In this document: positions 34,210 to 46,194 of the stretch, piece by piece | How the letters are laid out: the number at the start of each line of letters is the position of its first letter | Position numbering within the stretch: the first letter of the stretch is position 1 | From: Oegoconia quadripuncta | Lineage: Eukaryota > Arthropoda > Insecta > Lepidoptera > Autostichidae | DNA length: 64,000 nucleotides | Assembly (NCBI GenBank): GCA_949316235.1 | Contig: OX438748.1 | Location: 8,993,001 to 9,057,000, forward strand | Reading direction: 5' to 3' | The notes under the pieces: generated by a model | What the model was told of the DNA's origin: nothing | The model's input: the letters and a program-made list of their open reading frames with translations, nothing else | Databases searched by the model: none | Translations under genes and position numbers: made by a program

Positions 34210-34255
34210 CATATTACTCTTATTGCAATAAAAGTATTGCAATAAGAGTAATATG
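34210..34255. repeat. Perfect 21-bp inverted repeat, loop AAAG
   Basis: Arm 34210-34230 (CATATTACTCTTATTGCAAT and one more A) pairs exactly with 34235-34255. Confidence 0.95.
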
Positions 34256-34365
34256 ACATACATAGAATTCCAGGGCGCTTACAACCGGTCGCTCTGAAAT
34301 TCTATGGGGGAGGCCTACGTTCAGCAGTGAACTTCCTTTGGCTGATATGATTATAACGATAATGA
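34255..34365 (+). mobile_element. RTE-like LINE tail fragment
   Basis: CTTACAACCGGTCGCTCTGA and GGGGGAGGCCTACGTTCAGC belong to the same LINE 3' end as 8461 and 35380. Confidence 0.6.
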
Positions 34366-35379
34366 CATACATACATACATAACGTCACAACCCTTATCTC
34401 AAATGGGGTGGTCAGAGATATCCGAAACATTAGCACTTAGGTTTCTAAAATTTAAAATTTTAATGATTGAAACAATATCCTCAGTTCACCTTTCGAAATA
34501 TTAAAGAAATGTACACGTGACACGGGAGTGAGCACAGCCGTTAAAACCTGCAAATCTATAGATATTGTTTCGTATAAAGTCTGAAACCACTCAGCACGAT
34601 ATTGAGACAAATAAAATTTTAATAATAATAAATAACAGAAAAGAATGCAAGGACAATAGGCTATGTTGATTTGCTAGAGAAATAGCATTTTTTAGTAGGT
34701 ATCTGGATGTAGGTATAATTTTGTATGCCGGCTATCTGCTAATAATTTATGAAATACAAATACCGGTCAGCGACATAATGCCACCTGTAAATGAATATCA
34801 ATTTTATACGCCCGGTTCATTATATCGATTCATGAAAAACTTTAGTATTCAGTGATTTGAGAGAATGTATTATGTTCGTACCTATCGCTAAAATATTATG
34901 TTGGAATAATTATGGTATTAAAATTTCATCGACCTTGTTATTTCATTTATGTTATTGTTGAATTGGTAGTTGAGTTTAACAACGTAGTATTTGTTTTCGT
35001 TGTTATTTATAATTACGCAGTTTAATTTAATCAAATAGTGACTGAATAAAACATTTGTGGTTAGTTAGCGACGATGTCGTTCAAGCTAAAGTAATGAGAC
35101 TAAATTGTAAATATCTAAGTGTATTGTTATTTTTAATTAAACAAATGTCTGTGTGACTGATTTGAACATTTTAAATGAAATATAGTTATCGACGACTACG
35201 TTGTGTATTTGGCGAATTAACCACCTACTTCTCATATTTTTCATTAACGATTGTTATCGCGGTATGATTTCCATCACTTTGAATAGGAAAATTTACTCCA
35301 TTCGCCGCATTGGCCAGACAGGTTGGCAATCGTAGATTTTTTGGGAGATAAGAGTTTCTCACTGACGATTGGTGACGGT

Positions 35380-35480
35380 TGAAGGTCGCAGGAAGTCGCG
35401 GGATGCAGGCCGCTTCCAACCGGTCGCTATGGAAATCTATGGGGGAGACCTATGATCAGCAGTGGATGTCCTGTGACTGA
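35380..35480 (+). mobile_element. RTE-like LINE tail fragment
   Basis: GAAGGTCGCAGGAAGTCGCG, GGATGCAGGCCGCTTCCAAC and GATCAGCAGTGGATGTCCTG. It lies about 150 bp before the Ig2 exon acceptor. Confidence 0.68.
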
Positions 35481-35629
35481 TATCGTTACGCCGCTTTTAC
35501 GGCACCACCTGAGGAAAGAGATGGTTGCGTCCTATTTGCTCTGGCGGTAACTAAACAGCTTTCTAATTTCGAAACAATGTTAAATTAATGCTACTTTAAC
35601 CGTTTGACGTGATTTTGTTTTGTTCACAG

Positions 35630-35729
35630 TATCAAAAGCAGAAATTCTTTCTGGTCCCGAGCTTTTCGTAAGAGCTGGTTCGGACATCAACCTCACGTGT
35701 GTCGCCAAGTACGCGCCCGATCCGCCGAG
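35630..35729 (+). CDS. dpr: dpr exon: linker and first half of Ig domain 2
   Basis: The acceptor is TTGTTCACAG and the donor GTGAGC. With the leading base from the previous exon the 100-bp exon encodes VSKAEILSGPELFVRAGSDI, then NLTCVAKYAPDPP, and leaves two bases (AG) of a serine codon. The cysteine of NLTC is the first Ig2 disulfide residue. The ILSGPELFVRAGSDINLTC stretch is family-typical. A LINE tail fragment lies shortly upstream in the same intron. Confidence 0.95.
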
Positions 35730-36836
35730 GTGAGCATTTGTCTACTACGAATCGTTACGTAATTGTATGTATGTATATATGTAATGTAACACGTGTATGT
35801 ATGTACGTGTGTAGATTTTAATGTTACCTCCTCTAGCCTAAACGGCTCGACTGATGTTTAAGTGCAAGGTGACATTCGATTCGTTTTGATCTCTAGAGCG
35901 TTATAGAATACATTTTATGGTAAAAAATACAAAATATGCTGTCGGGTTTTTTGATTTTTAAATACTTAAATAGTTATTATTAAGTAAGTAACCTTTAAAA
36001 GAACGGAAAGCAACATTAAGCGAAGAGCTTTCCGAGCGATAACTCGCTCTAATGACCAACATCTAAACTGTTTTTTAATGATGGCAGGACTCGCATTTGA
36101 CTACAATCTCATTCCATGGACAGTGAAGATATAGCATGAGATCTTCTCTGCTGTTGAAGATCACAAGGTTGTAGATTTTCAAAAAAACTGACAGCAGAAA
36201 AGTTACCTTAACTTAATATGAATAAATGACAAGCCAAAACGGTTAGTGTGAATGTTTACATGTTCGACCCTTCTTGCGCCTAGAAGCTATAAATTTTTTC
36301 TAAAGTTATTATTGTTTTCGTTTATCCAACCAACCTGTATAGCAACAAGATAGTTTTCATGTTGATTACAACGATTAAAATTATTACAATAGATATGTAT
36401 CTACAAGATAAATTAGAAAACTATCTAGCATATACATATCGTAGGCAGATAGTTCAATTAGATATTTAATTAGATTCCTAAGCGAGTCGAAATATATATG
36501 TGGGAAATTTCCCTTTCTACAGATAACTGTGCCGCTCATAACTGTTGGTTAGTTTGTGTTAAGTATGCTCCTTTGGATACTATCAAGGAGTAATAGTTGC
36601 ACTTTAGGCAACGCAGTTTCCTACAGTTTTTTTTCATTTTAATAGTTTGGAAAACGTAGCTTATTGTAACTAAGTACCTAGTGAAATTAATTTCATGAAG
36701 CCATTAATAAAATTTTCACATATAGATTTCTATATGAAAATAACACAAATCATATTTAGAAAAAAAGAAAAACAGATATTGTTAATCAAAAGTAGTAATG
36801 TGAGTAGGCCTTTACGGAAAAGAACAAATAATTTTT

Positions 36837-37072
36837 AAATAATAAATATTTCGGACACTTACACCAATCATCTAGCCCCAAACTAAGCTAAACTTGTACT
36901 ATTGATACTAGATAACGGATAAACTTACATAAATATTTATATAAACATCCATGACTCGGGAATAAATGTTCGTATTTATCACACAAACATTTACCCTCGC
37001 GGGAATCGACCCGCAATCGTTGATTTCGCTGACAGGGTCACTATCCATCCACTACACCAATCGGTTGTTAAT
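36837..37072 (-). mobile_element. tRNA-headed SINE, family B subfamily
   Basis: The plus strand reads ATTTCGGACACTTACACCAA, CATCCATGACTCGGGAATAA, and ACACCAATCGG near the end, parallel to the copy at 33639. Confidence 0.82.
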
Positions 37073-39225
37073 TAAACAACTATAACTAAGTAAGCAATAT
37101 CTAAATTAATACTCACTTGGATGCAAGAAATTTTTTTATGTCTAATAACCAAAAGATCTATAGTTGATCAGATAATTGCTGCTCTGTAGAAGAAAGAATT
37201 TTGCGGTAGTTTGTGTGGTCTGTGGTGATGACGGCCATACATTGCGATACATCTAAGGATTGACTAACTAATTTAAAAATCTACCTACGACATTGTGAAT
37301 ACTAAAGAAAGAGTAGTACTATCCAGCACCGAAATAATAGATAAGACGTACAAAGTGGAGTAAGCATTTTCTAAACATTACACAGAAAAATGACGCAATA
37401 TAAAAGTTCATCTTATGCTGAGTGGCTATATCCTCGCCATATTATAGAGCAACATAACACTCGCTGGGCATACGAATAGGAACATGTAAGTATTGTTCTG
37501 TGACAAATAAAATGATTTTGTAGTAGATACTTAGTTGGGTAACAAAAACTAATAAAGATAAAATTATTTAGATTTGCTTTTGTAACTAGCGATTAAGGCT
37601 CAAGGCGATTATAAAACTATTACCGTATTAAAACTTAAAAGTAGCCATTTTGACGGCTTTGGAAAACTGCTCGATTTTTAATATATACAACAAGAGTAGT
37701 GGAAATCGATCGAGCTTACAATCTGCAATTAAGGAAGAAAAAGGACAAGAAAAACGGGCACTCGAAAATCTCATTATAAAAAGTAGAAGGACGACGTCGC
37801 ACTCATTTCGAATCGTTCCAAATGAAAGAGCACGTTCCTTTTCTCGTTGACGTCTTTAGGGATAACTCTCAGCAGAGACATTTGCGTCAAACGTGACGTG
37901 TGTGTAATGAGATCATCATAATAAGTAGGTACGATTTGAGAATACCTACTCTCCTCTCGTATGTACGTACGTGGTGGTAGATAAATATGGCATTCTCGTA
38001 TTTTTGCTACCAAAGCACAAATTGCGAAAATTTTTCGTGCGGAAACTGACGTAGGCGTTCAACTGATTTCTCTTTTCTGTTTATACTGAAGACAAAAGCG
38101 CGTGCAGACAACATTTGATTGCAGAATAGGTAGGTCAATCTAAATTTTTAAATTGAGTATGAAGATCTTCTCGAGGTAAATTCGTTAATAATTTAGTTGC
38201 TTCATTATATCGTAACTTAAGGCTTAGGGATATGATAAGCCCTCTCTACAAGAAAATCGATTTATTGCCTAAGATTAGAGACTTAACAACATACGTTTGG
38301 ATAAAATAAAAAAAAACAGACTAAACATCATTGAGCTGTTCATAACTTTTTGCAGCATAGTTTCTGTTTTATCTTTATTAGAATAATAACAAAACATCAG
38401 AGCGACTTTTTGTTCAAGTCAAGGAAGTTTTGAATTTATAGAAAATGTCAAATAAAATTGATCAACCTACACAACATAAAGTCGCATGAATATACTCCAA
38501 CCGCCATCTTACGATCTTATAATGGAAGTGTGTTATCGTGTACCTTTTCACACCACACCGTCCATATATGTTTAGGTTTCGCATCCATAAACATGATAAG
38601 CTTATTTTCTGATAAAAGGGTCGGCTAGGGGCCTAAAGTGAGGCATTCTTTGCCTATTGACATTTAATGGTGCCCTGTGTCTGAGATCTCTTGGGGACCT
38701 TCAATTTGAATATTGATAGAATAGCCCGCGTGGTAAGGTGATGCTTTTTATTCAGGTCAGCTCATAAGTAATGTATATGGTGGTTCAAGCTATGAAGCTG
38801 ATAATGGATGTGTGAAAAGCAATGCAAATCACGTCATGAGAGAGACTTTAAGTACATCTGTTGATTTATAAGGTGTATTGATGAACAACTTGTTCATTAG
38901 CACGTTTTCAAAAATTCTTTGTTCAAGGTATGACGATGAGTTCTAATACTCACCTTTGCTTATTAGTGATATAATTAGGTTAAGTTTGATGAAAAGATCG
39001 GCTGACCTATTACAGAAACCTCATAACAACCTGTAGGGCGTATATACTCGTGTGGTCATGTTGTAACTCCTAGCGGTAACAAACTTAATAAATTTTCACT
39101 TATGTATCAATGAAAGCTCATCTCAATGGACTATGGAACGTGCTATGATCTGAATCTTTCTACGTGATAGGATTCATAACGATGAAATAGAAATAGTAAA
39201 TGGAAATGGCAGTGAGCAGGACATA

Positions 39226-39441
39226 CAGGGTGAAATTTAATTGGTGTAATTCCTTTTTACTGGTAGCCGAATTCAGCCGAAAATTGTTTGACTTCCATAC
39301 TATGGTTTCAGAATGGTTAATTAGTAGGGGTAATCGAAAATTTTTTAATCGTATTCGACTATGGTTCCTTGGGGAAAGTTGTTCGTAATCAAGAGTGGCG
39401 TCACCAGTTAATGGGAATTACACGAATTCAAATTCACCCTG
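39226..39441. mobile_element. MITE, TA-flanked, CAGGGTGAA ends
   Basis: It begins CAGGGTGAAATTTAATT and ends AATTCAAATTCACCCTG, with TA on both flanks (39224-39225, 39442-39443). It is 216 bp long. A second copy in opposite orientation is at 57103-57358, sharing CATTAACTGGTGACGCCACT (as reverse complement) and GGAAAGTTGTTCGTAATCA. TA duplication suggests a Tc1/mariner-like source. Confidence 0.85.
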
Positions 39442-40891
39442 TATAGGAAGAAGAACACTTGCAAGCGAGGAGTAGGACGACCGTCCAATAGGTTTGTTTG
39501 ATAGGCAATACTTTATGGTATTTCATAAAATTTATAAAATTTAATGATGTTGCGAAAATGACCATGAGAAAGAGATGGAAATGAGGGCTCAGGGTCAACT
39601 GGGGGTAGCAGTTCTTATCGGAGTTCTGAACATAGGTTCAGCAATGGATAATGATAGGCTGAGATGATGATATGTATAGAAAACCAATCAATCAATAGCA
39701 TTCATTTGGTATAATGTATAGGTGTTTGTAGTTTCCAGGATTTAATTAAAACTGTTAATAATATACAAGTATATTCGGTGAAATGAAAATGGAAGATTAA
39801 TGTTGGCGAGAGAATACGGGTTTTCTCGTAAAATATACCTGTTACGTACCTTTACAAGCACAGTATGTTATCGGTTGACCTCAGTGACGATGAGATCAAA
39901 GATGGAAACGCTTTCACCCAGAACCCCCAATTGTGCTTTGTTATTATAACAAAAACATAAACGTCACCTACATATTAGCAGTCTATTGAAGCTTAAATAG
40001 TATGGTTGATACAACCCTCTTCCATGGCGCCTTTTCTATTATTTACTATGGCAAGATTTAGGGTTAGCGATCGCAAATCTTTTTAGAAGCTCCTCATTAT
40101 GACACTGCTGGTCTTCTATCTGGCCCATACCTTTATGCTCCATGATCCCAGTAGAGATCCCAAACGAAGAGAGATTAGTTGATTTGATTCTAGTCTGCCG
40201 TGAACCTTCCTGTCAGAGTACCCACCGATGCCAAAGGAAATTGGACATATTCAAGATGGGAACAACTTGTACCTAAAGGTGAAGTTTGCTGGTGATCCAT
40301 TTTACGAGACAAATAAGTATATCCTACCGCATCAATATCTAGCAGTCTCTTTTTAATTCAGTATCAATACCAGTATTGTATTTATAAAGGTATTATGGAA
40401 TATTTAATTAATCAATTATTGTATTTCCAAATTCATCAGCACAATAAAGCTTGGATAGAAGAATTTTACACCAAAATTTGCATATGAAAATTCAAATGGA
40501 AAATATATTCAATAATGGTTCTGCAAAACCGATTCTGAATAAACATTGGATTTGATTACGTTAAATTGGAATTTATTGTGGTTTTGTTCACTTGTATTGG
40601 GTTTTAATGGAAGAAATTAAAGCTTTCATTACAAGGTAATAACGGGGACAGTCAGGGTAATGTTGTGCTCTGATATCATTATTTACCTGATTGAGAATGT
40701 AGGTGCTGCATGTAAATAATAAATTTTAAAGCTGTGGAAAGGCGTTTAACTGGGCTTAAATGCTCGACGCCATACATTTAAACTCCTAACAACAATAATA
40801 TAATGGTGGTCATGGGAAAGGTGTAATCTTTTGTACCAAACGATCAGGATAACATGGCATCAAGTAGAAGTTTGCATTTAGCAGGATGGAG

Positions 40892-40895
<4 letters not shown>

Positions 40896-40922
<27 letters not shown>
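40896..40922. repeat. (TA)n microsatellite
   Basis: 27 bp of alternating T and A. Confidence 0.95.
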
Positions 40923-40929
<7 letters not shown>

Positions 40930-41073
40930 TTTATCTAACAAATCATAACAAATCATACAACCCTTGAAAGGCTGGCAAAGTTACTATTATTTGTAGTTTA
41001 AGCATTTGAACGTAGTTTTTGATATCAGGCCACCATCTCCTTGTAAATTCTTTCATCACCTACATTACACTAA

Positions 41074-41399
41074 CCGCCTCCGTGGCTCAATGTAAACAAT
41101 ATTAGGTTTACGATTTGGAGGGCGCGTGTTGTATCCCCAGCGGGGTACATATTTAAGTACTCGGTTTGGTTGGTGGTAAGGCATTTTAAATGTCCGCCTG
41201 GCTAGCTACCACCACATTATCTAAATCTGTCGCCAAACTGCAATGTTAATAGCATTGTTGTGTTCCAGTTGTCAGAGATAGCCAGTCCCCCAATTGTGTT
41301 GGGGATTCCGGGTCAGTACGCTTCCACCTTTGATCTCATCTTCACTTAACATCAGGTGTGATTGAGGTCAAGTATCAACCCGTTGTGCATATAAAAAAA
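41074..41399 (+). mobile_element. tRNA-headed SINE, family A
   Basis: CCGCCTCCGTGGCTCAATGT head with a diverged B box (GTGTTGTATCCCCAGC), full body, end CCCGTTGTGCATATAAAA. Confidence 0.85.
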
Positions 41400-42342
41400 T
41401 GTAAATTTCCATAGCAAAGAACATTAAAAAATGGTTATCATTTATTATAACGAAATGGTTATAAAATATATTATTTTTAATATCTTGTAATAAAATGGGA
41501 GAGGAGACTGTGGTCAAACGCGTATCCAGAATCATATAAAAATAAGCTAACAGTTTTTAAGTTTTTCATTCACTTGCTCGTATATTACATACCGCGTGGT
41601 GAGTTATTTTATTGTCTTTCAAGCAGGTTGATAATTTACCTACAAATATGTACATTTAGTATAGATTTATTTTAAGCCGCAAGGATTATAACAGCGTAGA
41701 GCGTATCGAGCATTGTGTATTCAAGTACTCACAATCTTATACAATGCGTCATGCATACGTAAGTTTGTCAGCGTGTAAGAATTTTGACAAAAAAATAATT
41801 AGGGTGTAAACATGGTATTAACAAACACGGCGAGCTAGCACGAATTCGATTCTAGAACCTTCAAACTTTGCATTGTCAAATGAGCTAAATCCAGAAAACC
41901 TCGAATTAATTGAAGACAATAATAAAAGCTAGGATCTTCTGCGTCTAGTGGAATGCAGGAACTGTGAGGGTGCCCTTATTCAATCTATCAGGCTCGTGGT
42001 TATGAATGTAGTGGCCATAGACTATTATGTACTCGCGTTCTTTTTGCTCATGATTTTGCTTTCAAGTCCTCAGAGTTCACTGCACAGCCTTCGTTTTCAA
42101 CCATCATCGCCGTTCACCCTCTTGTAACAAGGGCACACACACACGTACATTTAAATACTCATTACGTTAAATAAACTATCCTGGTGTAGAGCTTAGCGTT
42201 CGTGTGTGTAGCATACACGATCAGCATACATATGGTGGATTAGTTCAAAGCCATTTATTGTGTATCTCATGTATGTCCGATATATTCCAAAATGAACGTA
42301 TCAGACTATTGAAAAATGTCTAATAGATTGTTTCTCTTACAG

Positions 42343-42500
42343 CTTTATATACTGGTATCGTGGCGAGCAAGTGGTGAACTACGCACAGCGTGGCGGCATC
42401 AGCGTGGAGACTGAACAGCGGACGAGGACTAGCCGTCTGCTCATAGCGAGAGCAGCTCCACACGACTCCGGCAACTATACCTGTGCGCCGAGCAGTTCTG
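42343..42500 (+). CDS. dpr: dpr exon: second half of Ig domain 2
   Basis: The acceptor TTTCTCTTACAG and donor GTGAGT bound a 158-bp exon. Its first base completes the serine begun in the previous exon, then FIYWYRGEQVVNYAQRGG follows with the Ig2 tryptophan. The exon continues to TSRLLIARAAPHDSGNYTC, carrying the second Ig2 cysteine in a D-S-G-x-Y-x-C motif, and ends APSSS plus one base. The antisense reading frame over this exon is a shadow and is not annotated. Confidence 0.96.
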
Positions 42501-42606
42501 GTGAGTACCACACAACTTTTTAAGTAACTTCAATAGAATCCGGAGTGAATTTTTTGTCATCAATAAGAATTTAAAAAATTGAATTTTATTTCTGTTTGCA
42601 TAAATG

Positions 42607-42900
42607 TTTTTTTTTTTTTTTTTTTTTTTTTATTCAAAACTGGATTCGCGTTTGGCCACAATCTCACCTGATGGAAAGTGACGATGTAGCCGAAGATGTA
42701 TCACGCGCACCCAGTAAATGCCTATTCACTCTAGACTTGAAGATCCCAAGGTTGTAAGTGTCGGGAAAAACCGACGCGGGCAGTGAGTTCCATACCTTAG
42801 CAGTCCGCATTATAAATGACGAAGCAAAGAGCTTAGTGCGGATGTTCGGTATGTTGACAACATATGGATGGAAACCCCCCCCGCGCCTGGTTGTTCGATG
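42607..42900 (-). mobile_element. Non-LTR element 3' end with poly(A) tail (minus strand)
   Basis: A run of 25 T is followed by ACTGGATTCGCGTTTGGCCA, CACCTGATGGAAAGTGACGA and CAAGGTTGTAAGTGTCGGGA. The same phrase order occurs diverged at 36086-36180 (GCAGGACTCGCATTTGACTA, CACAAGGTTGTAGATTTTC). The T run read on the minus strand is a poly(A) tail. Confidence 0.6.
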
Positions 42901-43168
42901 TAATGTAGATACATTATTAGGATAGTATGTAATGAAATAATTGTTTATACTGTACTTGTGGGTAATGAATATGCTGACGCACTTCGTGATATTTTATAAT
43001 GTGTAATCTTAATTGTATTTGAGTCATAGATTTTATTTAGATTCATGTATATACAGCAAACATGTACATACCGATATATGCGGGTCTGTAAATTTTATTT
43101 AAAACTATCCTTCCTTCATATATCTTAGATATATACATAAAACATACAAAAATGTAAAAGGCCCTATA

Positions 43169-43638
43169 AGGTCTAACAAAATTAACCCGACAAACCTTGC
43201 AGAGTGTATGTATAGGATTTACCTATTACGAAAAAAAATAAAAAATAAAACGTTAAAGTTAATAGATTTTATTCAAAAAGTTACTTTTAGGAACTTTTAC
43301 TTTTGTTAATTTTGTAAGTTGGGCCTCCCAATCAATCCAAAAACACGTGCCGCGGTATCTTGGAAGACGCCTAAAGGCTTTTGGCCGGGCGCTTGCCCCG
43401 GCGCCGCGACTTGCTGTGATTGGTTGGATTGGTTGCCATATCAATGGAACGTTGCCTGTTTTTTCTCATTGATTAAACAAGGTACAATCGCAATTAAGTA
43501 TGTCTGTCAATGTGTATTTTCATTTAATTTTCTTACTCGTAAACAAAATTTTGAAGGCTAGCTTTTTTAAGGAATATATTGTTTTATTGTCATGTACGTG
43601 CAATTGCCAACGTTTGTCGGGTTAATTTTGTTAGACCT
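43169..43638. mobile_element. MITE with about 27-bp perfect terminal inverted repeats
   Basis: AGGTCTAACAAAATTAACCC at the left is matched exactly by GGGTTAATTTTGTTAGACCT at the right, and the pairing continues to GACAAAC/GTTTGTC. TA flanks both ends (43167-43168, 43639-43640). The 470-bp element has no transposase; its centre is unusually GC-rich. Confidence 0.82.
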
Positions 43639-45127
43639 TATTTTGTTAAAACACAAATTTGTTTAAAAAATAGCAACCATTCAGTTTTGTGAATGAATGG
43701 CATGGCAATATTATATTTTTTATTTAAATTTATGTTAATTGGCGTTTGTAGTAAATATCCTTCAAGAGCAGGTCTTTTCAATCTGCAATTTGTTATAAAT
43801 CTCATATATTTCTCATAACAACATGAAATAAATGGCCATCACGAATTAATCTAAGCATCAAGCACTACGCTTGTATCTAATGAAGAGGAAACACGAATAC
43901 CACACATTAGTAGCATAATTCACATCCAAGTGGCCTACGTACTCGTACGCGGTTCTGGGAATGATAAACATAATTCTACTAAAGCTAGTATGACAAATAA
44001 CCCTTTTCAAACGGAATCTAATCCCATCCGGATCCCGCTTTGAATCAGTCTGTTTTTATTGTATTATTTAGTCTCTCTGTGCGATACAAATAAGCTTTAC
44101 TGTCATATTACTGAAAAAGTTTTGCTGTGAAATGAGTGCCTCTTACTTAATATACTTATTTATTTCATGTAGAATAATTAGGTTTATGAGCAAATATAAT
44201 AAATTCAAATTATGAAGTGATAATCACGTCAAGATGGTTATCCCACACGATAATCCATACAAACTTTCAAGGTCAAATTTTTCGAAATGAATGGACCGAT
44301 ACTAATTAAATTTCATACGTATACATAGATCTAAAAACTTAGTGGAAAACATTTTCAAAATATCGAAGAATGTACCCACTTAATTACTCGTATTAAATTC
44401 CGAGATGATAGGTTTGCCAGGAAGAGATCGCTGTTAGTGATAAGGCCGCCTAATTTGTAGTTTCCATAAGATATTTAGATATAAGGTACATTCAAACAAT
44501 GAAGCGTATTTCATTTGATTTGAATGTAGTGCATTTTTTTAATTACCTTAGGCTTCATTCCACTTACTTGCTATTACCTGTTTTCCATATTAGGCCAAAA
44601 CTGGCACACGTTTTCGACACAAAGCAATACGTGAGATAGATTATTCTAGATCGCTGCCTTGCGGAAGGGCTCCCGGAAGGTTGGCAGACGTCGCTGAATT
44701 GCGATGCTAATTCGTTGTCTGACGTACGTGCCAGTTCTCCGGTCACTGGTTCGACCGAAAAGGATAAAAAATTCAAAATCGAATTCGTTACTCTAAATAT
44801 TTTTAGGATCCAACTAAAGAGCAAATACGCTCGTCTCCATACGAAATTGCCAATAATCTGTTTACCAAAAGTTTACAGGAACTACGATGATTGACGTGCG
44901 TGATGCTGGAATCTGAAAACGGCGCAAGTAGGTGATCTCCACCATAGCTGAGACCGTCACATTTGCGCCGCTTGACGTTTTCTGTAGTTGTAAAATGGGA
45001 AGGTCCATGGTTATCGAAGTAGATTGCCCAATACCAAAGACCATCAACATTTGCTATGTAATTTATAATTAACCATGTAATTCTTAAAGTTCTGTTTTAA
45101 TATTGTAATAATTATTTTGTTATACAG

Positions 45128-45411
45128 AATCCGCGTCGGTGATAGTTCACGTGTTGAGCGGTGAGAGGCCAGCGGCTATGCAGAGCTCTGGTTCGTCCCC
45201 AGCGCGCCTCAACAGCGCTGTTCTCACCACTTTAGCCACAGTGACCACGATCACTCATCCTCGCCCGTGGCTGGTAATCGGTCTACCCATCATCGCTCAT
45301 CACGTATCCACAATTACCCTACTCGTCGTGGTCATCCTAGCCAGCATGGCCGCCGATTACGTCACAGACGTCACCGCTGCTCACGTCAATGGTAGACTAT
45401 CTTCGAGATGA
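45128..45411 (+). CDS. dpr: dpr last coding exon: post-Ig2 stalk and hydrophobic C-terminus
   Basis: After the acceptor TTGTTATACAG the phase-1 codon resolves to glutamate and the frame reads ESASVIVHVLSGERPAAMQ, the conserved stretch that follows Ig2 in Dpr proteins. Then comes about 30 residues rich in serine and threonine, a hydrophobic region with cores near LVIGLPII and STITLLVVVILASMA, and a polar tail of about 15 residues ending GRLSSR before TGA. The hydrophobic part suggests a membrane or GPI-type anchor. The polar tail after it fits a short cytoplasmic tail better than a classical GPI signal. Extent to the TGA is supported by an open frame; use of a further splice site inside the exon cannot be excluded. 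Confidence 0.88.
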
Positions 45412-46180
45412 CCAATTTCGACGGAATAACTTCCCAAATGTTTTAAACTAGACGGAAGACTTGTGAAGATTAGATTTTTTTAAAGTTTTTAAAACAATGT
45501 TGATTTTAATTAGTGTATTTTGAATACAACGACAAGGTAGATTATCTAAATTTATATAATTTTTCTCGTTATACTAATCTCGTTATCCGATGTATTGGTT
45601 AATATTAAAACAGATTTTTTAATTATGAAGCAGGTCTGAATTGTGAAATTAGTTGTAACAAATTGGCCGAGATCTGGAGAAAATTAATTTTTATAATAAA
45701 TGAGCTTGAGGGATTTGCAGAGCGCATTCACTTTACAAGCTTTTATCTCTAGACGATTATCTGTAGCTTACTCGCCTTTGTTTTGCTCAGCTAACTAGCG
45801 CCCGCATAAGCCATTGCCGAGATTAAAAGAAAATCGATTTCATTATACCTATCACGGATGAATCGAGACTGAATTGAAGCAAGATTCATATCTACATGTT
45901 GCGAGGCTAAGCTGTCGGTTGCACTCTTTGTCACGTTGTTCACATCCTGTTGAATTATTTGTTATTATATGATACAGAAAGTAATTAAATATTTCCGCCA
46001 CGAGAGTCAGGGTCATGGCTGAGGAAGTACAGCTACTCATGCGCCGCAAATACTCATCGTTACTCGGTAACCATGAGTTTGTGGGGCTTGCTGTAGACTA
46101 TGGGTCCGTGGACATCGGACACGCAGAAGTGCGTGTCTCAACCTGATTGGTTCGTGTGATCTACAGGGTGGCGCGTATTT
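45412..46180 (+). other. Probable dpr 3' UTR with candidate poly(A) signal
   Basis: This AT-rich non-coding DNA directly follows the stop codon. The first canonical AATAAA hexamer that I found is at 45695-45700. Further hexamers occur far downstream (for example 50619-50624), and neuronal genes often use long 3' UTRs, so the true end is uncertain. A MITE begins at 46195. Confidence 0.35.
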
Positions 46181-46194
46181 CGCTTAAAGTCTTA

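Larger units (their letters stand above)
29718..35629 (+). other. dpr intron between the Ig1 body and Ig2 exons
   Basis: AT-rich non-coding DNA with a 13-bp hairpin (30105), SINE B fragments (30684, 33639), a minus-strand 5S-SINE tail (31345-31415), a 26-bp T run (31839-31864), a 21-bp hairpin (34210) and LINE tails (34255, 35380). No gene recognised. Confidence 0.6.
35730..42342 (+). other. dpr intron inside Ig domain 2
   Basis: Non-coding DNA with a SINE B copy (36837), a MITE (39226), a TA microsatellite (40896-40922), a SINE A copy (41074) and a diverged repeat near 36086-36180 related to 42607-42900. No gene recognised. Confidence 0.6.
42501..45127 (+). other. dpr last intron
   Basis: Non-coding DNA with a 25-bp T run and associated repeat (42607-42900) and a TIR element (43169-43638). 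GC-rich patches (for example GGCCGGGCGCTTGCCCCGGC, 43382-43401) lie inside that element. No gene recognised. Confidence 0.6.
3262..45411 (+). other. dpr: Dpr-family two-Ig-domain cell-surface protein gene, 3' part (five coding exons)
   Basis: Five plus-strand exons with AG acceptors and GT donors join in compatible phases (0, 1, 2, 1 at the four junctions) into one reading frame of about 295 residues ending in TGA. The product has two immunoglobulin domains followed by a hydrophobic C-terminal region, the layout of Dpr proteins. In flies these sit on neuronal surfaces and bind DIP partners to specify synaptic connections and chemosensory behaviour. Diagnostic wording includes SWIRKRDLHILTVG in Ig1, QPRDSGAYECQVSTEPK at the Ig1 end, GSDINLTC and YWYRGEQVVNY in Ig2, SRLLIARA, and a post-Ig2 segment ending RPAAMQ. 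Start codon, signal peptide and 5' UTR are missing, so at least one further exon lies before base 1. From remembered family features it looks closest to the fly Dpr4/Dpr5 group, but I cannot fix the paralogue. Confidence 0.93.

Noticed and set aside
44564..44824. 86-codon minus-strand open frame in the last dpr intron
   Set aside because: No family resemblance; lies within an intron with no transcript-like features.
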